Positions 34,375 to 42,691 of a DNA stretch of 64,000 nucleotides are shown piece after piece (within the stretch, counting starts at the first letter, position 1; each line of letters opens with the position of its first letter). Source of the DNA: Musa acuminata AAA Group (lineage: Eukaryota > Streptophyta > Magnoliopsida > Zingiberales > Musaceae). The DNA is taken from assembly GCF_036884655.1 (NCBI RefSeq), contig NC_088355.1, positions 19,410,501-19,474,500 on the forward strand, given 5' to 3'. A program made the translations under genes and the position numbers. The notes under the pieces are model-generated. The model saw only the letters and a list, made by a program, of their open reading frames with translations. It had not been told where the DNA came from and did no database searches.

Positions 34375-34732
34375 AGAGTTGTGTTCAAGCCACCGAAGCA
34401 CAAAAGCCTTGGTTCGGATGGATTTTCAATTGAATTTTACCAAATTGCATAGTCTATCATTGGTAATGATGTGATTAAAGCTTGTCAACATTTTTTCTCT
34501 TTAGGCTGTATTCTTAAAGAGATAAATTATAGTTTTATTTTTTCCTAAGAATGCAAGGGCTGATTCAAGTCACTAAAGCACAAAAGAGTTGTGTTTAAGT
34601 CACCGAAGCATAAAAGCCTTGGTTCGGATGGATTTTCAACTGAATATTACCAAATTGCATGTTCTATCATTGGGAATGATGTGATTAAAGCTTGTCAACA
34701 TTTTTTCTCTTCAGGTTGTATTCTTAAAGAGA
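34375..34732 (+). repeat. 210-bp-period tandem duplication in the LINE RT
   Basis: AGAGTTGTGTTCAAGCCACC at 34375 recurs at 34585 with a few changes. Both copies run through GATGGATTTTCAA and ATTCTTAAAGAGA. The 62 bp between the copies is related to the same region. It doubles the SDGFS..EFYQ motif, so it arose after the LINE died or killed it. Confidence 0.85.
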
Positions 34733-35016
34733 ACTATCGGCTCATGTCATTATATAACTTTATTTAAAAGATCATCTCCAAGGGGTTGACAGATAGAATA
34801 CAAAAGGTTATGCATAAGATCATTAGTCCTAATCAGGCTACTTTCATCAAAGGACGAAGTATACATTATAATGTTCTTCTTGCTGATGACTTAGTTAAAG
34901 ATCTACACTCAAAAACAAGAGGGACAAAAATATATTTTAAAGTTTATTTACGAAAGCCTTCGATTAAGTTAATAGACACTTTATCTACAAGATACTCCTT
35001 AGTATGAACTTACCTC

Positions 35017-35021
35017 AATAA
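35017..35021. repeat. Target site duplication AATAA, left copy
   Basis: AATAA lies directly before the alpha array (TGTTAGGATCG at 35022) and again at 57666-57670 directly after it. It marks the whole 22.6 kb as one original insertion. Confidence 0.85.
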
Positions 35022-35154
35022 TGTTAGGATCGAGAGCACTAAGAGGGGGGGGGTGAATTAGTGCAGCGGAAATCTTACAGCGATTAAAAACCAAAAGCTG
35101 CGTTCGTTCAAAAACTATTATGATGCAAAAGCAAATTCTCAGTTTGTATCTAAG

Positions 35155-35375
35155 TGCAGTTTGCGTCTAAGCGCAGATTGCGTCTAAGCGCAGTTTTGCG
35201 TCTAAGCGCAGTTTACGTCTAAACTCAGATTTACGTCTAAACTCAGATTTACGTCTAAACGCAGTTTTACGTCTAAACGCAGATTTACGTCTAAACGCAG
35301 ATTTACGTCTAAACGCAGATTTACGTCTAAACGCAGTTTTACGTCTAAACGCAGATTTACGTCTAAACTCGGAAA
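35155..35375. repeat. 18-bp minisatellite of the B LTR (alpha-1 copy)
   Basis: About 12 tandem units of ACGTCTAAACGCAGATTT and its variant ending AGTTTT. Equivalent blocks are at 36,655-36,930, 42,830-43,110, 49,480-49,695, 55,225-55,440 and (plus strand, degraded) 60,000-60,250. It lies between the TATA box and the LTR end in element sense, so it should be transcribed into the RNA leader. Confidence 0.9.
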
Positions 35376-36119
35376 CTTGTTTGTATACTCGTAGAAGGCA
35401 GTATGCAGTTGAAATCAAGACGTAAACGTGAACTGAAATCTGATGATTGAGCGAGGAAAGCCGATTTACGTCTGAATGCAGTTTTACGTCTAAATGTTGA
35501 AACTCGTTCGTAAAATCGTAGAGGACAGATTGCAGTTATTAATAGGATTAAAATGTAAGCGTAAACTACAAAGAAGCTCGTTCGTAAAAGCACAGAAAAC
35601 AGTTCTGCAGAATCAAACGTAAACGTAAACTGTAATGTATGAAAATACGAATTTACGTCTGAATGCAGATTTGGAAGAACAGCACTTAGAACTTGTTCGT
35701 GAAAGCGCAGAGAGCAGTAGTGATGAGGGGGGTTTGCAGTAATGATAAAGTGCTCGAAAATAAACGCAAACCAGAGATTTAGAGTGGTTCGGTCAGCCTT
35801 GACCTACTCCACTTTTGGCTTCCTCCACCGATGAGGTTGCCGACGTCAACTAGGTGCCTTCCTTCAATGGGCGAAGGCCAAACTGCCCTTTTACAATTTC
35901 TCTCCTTTTGACAGGCTTAGGAGACAACCTTTACAGACCTTTCTCTCCTCACTTTACAATTGAAAACTTGAAGAACAGAAGGAGGAGACTTAAAGGCTTT
36001 ACAACACTTTTGAGCTCTTAGAATCACAGAAAAGATCAAGATTTCGGTGTAGGTCTGTATCTTTTCAGTGCTGAATGGGTGGGGTATTTATAGGCCCCAA
36101 CCCAATTCAAAATTCGAGC

Positions 36120-36529
36120 TCAAAACGATCAAATCGATCAAATCCCAGAATTCTGGGATCAGGCGGTTGCACCTCTTGACTGGAGAGGTGGCACCGCCTG
36201 GCAGAGCTCGAAGACTGAGCTCAGGCGATTGCTTCTCTCTGCCAGAGCTCGAAGACTGAGCTCGATGGTTGCATCACCTGGCAGAGCTCGAAGACTGAGC
36301 TTGGTGATTGCATCACCTGGCAGAGCTCGAAACTGAGCTCGGTGGTTGCATCACCTGGCAGAGCTCCAAGCTGAGCTCAGGCTGATCCACCTCTCTGCCA
36401 GAGCTCGAAGACTGAGCTCGGTGATTGCATCACCTGGCAGAGCTCGAGACTGAGCTCAGGCTGATGCACCTCTCTGCCAGAGCTCGAAGACTGAGCTCGG
36501 TGGTTGCATCGCCTGGCAGAGCTCGAAAC
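36120..36529. repeat. 39-bp GAGCTC repeat block in U3 of the B LTR
   Basis: About ten imperfect units with CTGGCAGAGCTCGAAGACTG, AGCTCGGTGATTGCATCAC and variants. Each unit holds two GAGCTC palindromes seven bases apart. The same block is at 37,540-37,920, 43,720-44,100, 50,480-50,860 and 56,235-56,610. Confidence 0.85.
36525..36529. repeat. Target site duplication GAAAC, left copy
   Basis: GAAAC before beta (36525-36529) and after it (45096-45100). The uninterrupted alpha-2 LTR reads GCTCGAAACTTGAGCTC there, which confirms the site. Confidence 0.92.
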
Positions 36530-38915
36530 TGTTAGGATCGAGAGAACTAAGAGGGGGGGGGTTAATTAGTGCAGCGGAAATCTTACAATAATTTAAAAAC
36601 CAAAAGCTGCGTTCGTTCAAAAACTATTATGATGCAAAAGCAAATTCTCAGTTTGTATCTAAGCGCAGATTGCGTTTAAGCGCAGTTTTGCGTCTAAGCG
36701 CAGTTTTGCGTCTAAGCGCAGTTTTGCGTCTAAACTCAGATTTACGTCTAAACGCAGATTTACGTCTAAACGCAGATTTACGTCTAAACACAGATTTACG
36801 TCTAAACGCAGTTTTACGTCTAAACGCAGATTTACGTCTAAACGCAGTTTTACGTCTAAACGCAGTTTTACGTCTAAACGCAGATTTACGTCTAAACGCA
36901 GTTTTACGTCTAGACGCAGATTTACGTCTAAACTTTGAAACTCGTTTGTATAATCGCAGAAGGCAGTATGCAGTTGAAAACAAGACGTAAACGTGAACTG
37001 AAATCTGATGATTGAGCGAGGAAAGCCGATTTACGTCTGAATGCAGTTTTAGAAGAACAGCACTTAGAACTTGTTCGTGAAAGCGCAGAGAGCAGTAGTG
37101 ATGAGGGAGGTTTGCAGTAATGATAAAGTGCTCGAAAATAAACGCAAACCAGAGATTTAGAGTGGTTCGGTCAGCCTTGACCTACTCCACTTTTGGCTTC
37201 CTCCACCGATGAGGTTGCCGACGTCAACTAGGTGCCTTCCTTCAATGGGCGAAGGCCAAACTTCCCTCTTACAGTTTCTCTCCTTTTGACAGGCTTAGGA
37301 GACAACCTTTACAGACCTTTCTCTCCTCACTTTACAATTGAAAACTTGAAGAACAGAAGGAGGAGACTTAAAGGCTTTACAACACTTTTGAGCTCTTAGA
37401 ATCACAGAAAAGATCAAGATTTCGGTATAGGTCTGTATCTTTTCAGTGCTGAATGGGTGGGGTATTTATAGGCCCCAAACCAATTCAAAATTCGAGCTCA
37501 AAACGATCAAATCGATCAAATCCCAGAATTCTGGGATCAGGCGGTTGCACCTCTCGACTGGAGAGGTGGCACCGCCTGGCAGAGCTCGAAGACTGAGCTC
37601 TGCCGATTGCTTCTCTCTGCCAGAGCTCGAAGACTGAGCTCGTTGGTTGCATCACCTGGCAGAGCTCGAAGACTGAGCTTGGTGATTGCATCACCTGGCA
37701 GAGCTCGAAACTGAGCTCGGTGGTTGCATCACCTGGCAGAGCTCCAAGCTGAGCTCGGGCTGATCCACCTCTCTGCCAGAGCTCGAAGACTGAGCTCGGT
37801 GATTCCATCACCTGGCAGAGCTCGAGACTGAGCTCAGGCTGATGCACCTCTCTGCCAGAGCTCGAAGACTGAGCTCGGTGGTTGCATCGCCTGGCAGAGC
37901 TCGAAACTTGAGCTCTAGCGGTGCTACCTCTTGGCAGAGGAGGTTGCACCGCTTGGCTGGGGCGGTTGCACCTCCTGGCTGGGGCGGTTGCACCTCCCAA
38001 CCTCGCAGGAAGACATAGCCTGGGCGGTGCTACCTCCAAGCTGGAGAGGTGGCACCTCTTCACTATTCCAGCTCACTTGGTTTGGCTCCAAACTTGGTCC
38101 AAACCAGTCCGAACTTGGGCCTAATTGGCCCCTACTTGGGTTATAGGATTAACACCTAATCCTAACCCTAATTAACGTGCTAACTATGAATTTAAAGACA
38201 TTTTCTAAGCTATTACAAAGTCCGCAAGTCAAGACTTCTTCTAGCGAGCTTCCGGCAAACTTCCGGCGGTCTTCCGATGAACTCTCGGAAACCATTCTGC
38301 GGACTCCCGGCAAGCTCCTAGACTTCACGATTTGTTCTTAGCGAGTTCCAACGAGCTTCTTCGGCAAGCTCCGATCTTTCTCGGCGAGCTCCGCGAACTC
38401 CCAACGAATCTTCGGACTTCCGTCGAACTCTCGAACTCGCAACAAATCCATCGCGCTTGACTCCGACACTTTGTTTCACTTTATGTCTTCATCGTTATCA
38501 TAGTTAATCCTGCACAATTAAAACAAAACTTCAATCGAGACAATTAATCCTAAGCAATTAACCAAGTTGTCCGACATGTCATTGGTCCCTCGACGCTTCG
38601 TCCGATTCTTCGGCGCATCGTCCTCTCGTGCAGCCTATTGCCCAATCGGCCAGTTGACTCCGCAACTCCGATATCCTTGGCACAATACCCGCTCTTCTTG
38701 GCCCGATGCCCGAGTCCACGGCCCGAAGCCTTCTGTCGATACGCCGACCGATCCACCGGCCCGACGTCCAATCTTCTGACATGTTCCTTCGGCACAACAT
38801 GATTTTCCTGCTTTAATTGTCTCATCCTGATTGAAGCATCCTGCGTCACTCAAAACGCAGATTAAATCATAAACATATATCAAGTAGTTTCATCATCAAA
38901 ATACGAGATTCAACA
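36530..38915 (-). repeat. Beta 3' LTR
   Basis: TGTTAGGATCGAGAGAAC to GATTCAACA. Reverse TATA box at 37463-37470. The purine tract lies to its right (CTCCCCCTTTTT, 38919-38930), making it the 3' LTR of a minus-strand element. Confidence 0.9.
37463..37470 (-). promoter_or_regulatory. LTR TATA box of beta 3' LTR
   Basis: TATTTATA on the plus strand at the conserved promoter position; sense TATAAATA. Confidence 0.6.
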
Positions 38916-38955
38916 ATCTCCCCCTTTTTGATGATGACAACTACTTGATGACGGA
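38865..38955 (-). other. Stem enclosing the polypurine tract and 3' LTR start (beta)
   Basis: The plus strand shows ATCAAGTAGTTTCATCATCAAAA-like DNA (38880-38902) and, after the GAGATTCAACAATCTC inner hairpin and the pyrimidine tract, TTTTTGATGATGACAACTACTTGAT (38926-38949). The arms pair over about 23 bp with one bulged base. The LTR boundary at 38915 is at the centre. Confidence 0.8.
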
Positions 38956-39126
38956 GTTAACCTTAACTCCCGGAGTTTAAACAAACTCCCCCTATCAATA
39001 TGCCATATTGATAGAACCTCTTAGATTCAAAAATCTAAGCAACATGTCATTATAAACGGAGTTAACCTTAACTCCCGGAGTTTAAACAAACTCCCCCTAT
39101 CAATATGCCATATTGATAGAACCTTG
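38953..39126 (-). repeat. 105-bp tandem duplication carrying the 3' hairpins (beta only)
   Basis: The block GGAGTTAACC...CATATTGATAGAACC occurs at 38953 and again at 39058. The first copy is followed by an A-type tail (TTAGATTCAAAAATCTAAGC, as at about 7317), the second by a B-type tail (TTGAATTCAC). The junction looks like a hybrid of the two families. Confidence 0.85.
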
Positions 39127-41642
39127 AATTCACACTGAATTCAAGTCATTGCAATATTCATCATGAATACTTGCAACACGTCAACATGAACTTATGCATA
39201 AACTTATGCATCACATGTCATGTCATCAACATACTTCTCCCCCTTTGTCATCAACAAAAAGGAGAAGTATCACAATCAAGTGTGTGTGATATTGGTTCAA
39301 CTCATTGCATGAAAAAGATAGTATCAAGTTTTATCATCATGCAAGTTTGCTAATATCAACATGAAAAATTACGATGTAAGCTTTTGATATCATAACGCAA
39401 ACATTTCAAGTGTTTATCAATTGTAGCATTTCATCACATGGTAAGATATCAATGCGTAAAATTACGATACAAGTTCTTGATATCTTAACGCATGATGAAA
39501 ACATGGCATAATACAAGTTTGGCAATCATAGCATCAATTCATATATCTCTTAATGATGCAAGTATTGCAAATATGGCAATCATATCAATTCATATATCTC
39601 TTGATGATGCAAGCCTAGCATCAGTGTTCATAGCATCAATTCATATATTTCTCCCCCTTTGTCATCAACAAAATGGAGAACGATATAAGCAAATTTTAAG
39701 CATAAGTGCTTGTTGTTATGTATGTGAAATAAATCCTTGCAAGTAAAAACACTTTCATCCATATTCATCAAATCCATTTCTCAAAAAATATTTTTCACAT
39801 GATGTGTGTATGAGAGATGTATTTGCTAGTCAATTACATATGTCAAAAATCAATGATATGAACTAAACTTGATATGGCATATGCTTGTTAAGTTTGGAAG
39901 AGAGTGAACTTGATATGTTAGACTCAAGAGAATCCGAAAATGAAATTTGAGTCTTTCTTCCATTCGAACAAGGTTTAGCTATAGATATTCAATTACAATC
40001 ATGAAGGTAAAGCATGCTTGTTATCATGGAAGTTTTGTATTCAAGCACATAATTTTCAACATGTAATTGTGTAAAATCATTATGCCAGTCAAGTGATTCA
40101 ATCAAGAAGGTTCAAAAAATAATTTTAACACGTTCAATCATTAAGACGTATTTTTGCCATTTTTTTCAAATTCAATCATAAAGATAAGACATACTCATCA
40201 TCATGATAGTATGATAGCAGGTTTACCATATACAAGCTAGCAAAAAATTTGTACATTTTAAGGCCCGCAAGCTAGCAATTTTGAGATGTTCAAGAAAGCA
40301 ACTCTTGCTTCTTGATATATGCAAATTTGTCAAGTTTTGCTAGATGTGCAAGTTAGCATTTTTGCCTCTTGAGATAGGCAAGCTAGCAATCAAGTTTTTT
40401 CATCTTCTTGACTTGTACAAGCTAGCTATCTCCCCCTTTGTCATTGTCAACAAGGGAAAAACCCTTTACATCAATTTCTAAATCATGACAAAGGTAAGTA
40501 ATCATTCTTATTTGTGCATCATTATAGTTTCAATGCACAAATTTATTAACATTACATTTCAAAAAATTTATGCATGATACCGAAAAATCAATCATCATCA
40601 TGAGCATATCAAACATGATATTCAAGCATTTATGATACATCATTTTGGCAGCATGATCATAGATATTCAAACGATGGTATCTAGAATTCATTACATCCTA
40701 TTATGCATGATCATTAACTCCTCATTTGTATTTCATGCATTATTTCATTTCATCTCATAAGGAATATCAAGAAGAGTTATTGGATGATGAGATAAATATT
40801 TTATGAATACACAGAATATCATAAGTGTTTCATGTATTCATATTATCACATGAAGCATATTATCATTTTTAAGATTCATAACATGAATAACGTTATTACT
40901 ATTTCATCAAAATTAGTTTCGAGATTCACATAATATCATGAAATCATTAATCTCGATAAAATGGGAAAAACATTTTCTTTTTAAGTGATTCTTTTAACAC
41001 ATCATAAAAAAGAAAAACTCATTCATAATTTAAGTGATTTACAAGATATCATAAATGAATTTATCACTTGTATTTCACCAAAATCGAGAACTCTAGAGTT
41101 AGAAAAATGATTGAAGCATTTAATCTGATTGAAGAATGATTCATATTTAAAGTGTAGCATTTGTCAAATCTGAAATCATCAAGTATAACTTTAATATTTT
41201 CATTGCAACATTAAGCAAGGTTTCATTGAAGATAATTTTGAATGATTCTTATAAATGCCTAAAACTTCTTTAATTTTAATTTATGATTGACTTTATAATA
41301 GCATGCTCAAATCTTTATTCTTATGTCAAAACCATACATTATATTTAATAAACAAAGACAATGAAAAATATCAAGCCTTCCAGACAAAAGCCATGTATCG
41401 TCATTGAAAAGCAATATGAAAATCATCAAAATATACATTCTTGCTTCTCAAGCACATAAGATTAATCTCACTAGGTGTAAAATCATTAGATTTCTATCTT
41501 GCATTAACATAAGACATGCAATTTTCATTATCATTTTCAAGATTACAAGCATGATCATATTTTTGCATTTTCATTGTTAAATTATTAAAAATATAATTTT
41601 CAACAAAATTTAAAGAAAAAGAAAAGTGCATCATGAAAAGCA
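38956..41642 (-). mobile_element. Non-coding 3' part of the beta internal region
   Basis: About 2.7 kb of AT-rich DNA without pol similarity or any convincing ORF. CCCCCTTTGTCATCAACAAA modules lie at 39,239-39,258, 39,654-39,673 and 40,433-40,447. GCAAGCTAGCAA motifs are at 40,225-40,430. It is shared with the alpha internal regions except for an extra beta segment at about 39,360-40,200. Confidence 0.8.
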
Positions 41643-42641
41643 TCATGTAATTTCGAAGTAAATTAGGGGGATTTCGATTACCTCATCATTGTAGGCTGTT
41701 AAGGCGTAGTTTGCCGCCTTGCTTTTGTTGACTTTCTCTTCTTCGGAGGAGCTCGATTCATCCCAATTTTTGTTCTTCTTCTTGCGTTTAAAGCAAGTAG
41801 TTCCATTCTTTTTGCTTTTTAATTTTCGTTTCATTTTAAGTTCACCATCACTTGAGCTTATGCTCGAGTGGTCTTCAAATGTTCTATGTCCCAAATCCTT
41901 CCTGTTCTTTGGAAGGTTGGTTTGTTCATCATTGTCCTCATCACTTGAGTCATCGCTCAAGTGGCATTTATTTGTCCAGAGTTCCAAATCCTTCCTGTTC
42001 TTTGGAAGGTGGTTCTCAAGTTCTTCACGTGCATTGCACGTCATTTCATATGTGATCAATGAACCAATTAGTTCTTCAAGTGGAAAATGGTTCAAGTTTT
42101 TCGATTCTTGAATAGCAGTTACTTTTGAATCCCAAGTTTTAGAAAGTGAGCGCAAAACTTTGTTAACGAGTTCAAAATCCGAAAAGCTTTTACCAAGTGA
42201 TTTTAAACCATTGACGACATCCGTAAAACGGGTGTACATGTCAACAACGGTTTCGCTTGGTTTCATATGAAAAAGCTCGAAATCAAGCAGTAGAATATTA
42301 ACTTTCGAGTCTTTGACTCTACTAGTTCCCTCGTGCGTGATTTCAAGAGTGCGCCAAATATCGAAAGCCGTTTCACACGTAGAAATCCGATTGAACTCAT
42401 TTTTGTCCAATGCGCAAAATAAGGCATTCATAGCCTTTGCGTTTAAAGAAAAATTCTTCTTCTCCAAAACCGACCATTCGTTCATCGGTTTGGAGGGAAG
42501 TTGAAAACCGTTTTCAATGATATTCCATAAATCCAGATTTAGAGAAATTAAGAAAACTCTCATTCGAGTTTTCCAATAAGTGTAGTCCAATCCGTTAAAG
42601 AACGGTGGACGAAAGACCGAACAGCCCTCTTGAAAAGTCAT
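41643..42641 (-). CDS. Gag-like capsid protein of element beta (intact, 332 aa)
   Basis: An intact minus-strand ORF starts at MTFQEGCSVFRPPFFNG (ATG at 42641, about 38 bp inside the primer site) and ends FEIT. Visible blocks: DYTYWKTRMRVF at about residue 18 (DUF4219-like N-terminus of copia gag), NALFCALDKNEFNRISTCE and AFDIWRTLEITHEGTS at about 69-105 (UBN2-like), DMYTRFTDVVNGLKSLGKSF at about 135-155, and LIGSLITYEMTCNARE near 190. Then come an acidic SDDSSDEDNDEQ stretch, two LPKNRKDL repeats, a Lys/Arg-rich TTCFKRKKK block and an acidic ESSSSEEE tail. The CCHC zinc knuckle is missing. Known role of the family: assembly of the virus-like particle around element RNA. No pol follows, so enzymes must come from another element. 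Confidence 0.85.
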   Translation of the reverse strand: MTFQEGCSVFRPPFFNGLDYTYWKTRMRVFLISLNLDLWNIIENGFQLPSKPMNEWSVLEKKNFSLNAKAMNALFCALDKNEFNRISTCETAFDIWRTLEITHEGTSRVKDSKVNILLLDFELFHMKPSETVVDMYTRFTDVVNGLKSLGKSFSDFELVNKVLRSLSKTWDSKVTAIQESKNLNHFPLEELIGSLITYEMTCNAREELENHLPKNRKDLELWTNKCHLSDDSSDEDNDEQTNLPKNRKDLGHRTFEDHSSISSSDGELKMKRKLKSKKNGTTCFKRKKKNKNWDESSSSEEEKVNKSKAANYALTAYNDEVIEIPLIYFEIT

Positions 42642-42677
42642 TTCTCTCGGGTGTAAATCCGAAATGAGAAATACCCC

Positions 42678-42689
42678 ACTCTGATACCA
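42678..42689 (-). other. Primer binding site of beta
   Basis: The minus strand reads TGGTATCAGAGT, 11 of 12 matches to the initiator tRNA-Met complement, two bases from the LTR at 42692. Confidence 0.85.
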
Positions 42690-42691
42690 AT

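Larger units (their letters stand above)
33640..35021 (+). pseudogene. LINE linker and first part of reverse transcriptase
   Basis: The frame 33976-34197 reads QASKQEENFVKQKSRQHWL and LGDSNTKFF, the conserved block between endonuclease and RT in plant LINEs. Further on, SLGSDGFSIEFYQIA, then LTDRIQKVMHKIISPNQATF and GRSIHYNVLLADDLVKDLH are RT motifs. A 148-bp block is duplicated (34375-34522 and 34585-34732). The reading frame breaks near 34,980, and some RT sequence before the catalytic box is missing. Confidence 0.85.
35022..36529 (-). repeat. Alpha-1 LTR, left piece
   Basis: TGTTAGGATCGAGAG to GCTCGAAAC. It has the alpha-type long leader (18-bp repeat block plus the extra segment 35,470-35,680), a reverse TATA box at 36085-36092 and the GAGCTC repeats of U3. 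It continues at 45101 after the beta element. Confidence 0.9.

Noticed and set aside
36648..36990. CRISPR-like regular repeats
   Set aside because: The 18-bp units are directly tandem, without unique spacers, and sit inside plant LTRs. It is a minisatellite.
37485..38063. 192-aa minus-strand ORF (also 43665-44243)
   Set aside because: It is a translation of the 39-bp GAGCTC repeats in U3. It is present in both beta LTRs because they are copies, but broken in the alpha LTRs.
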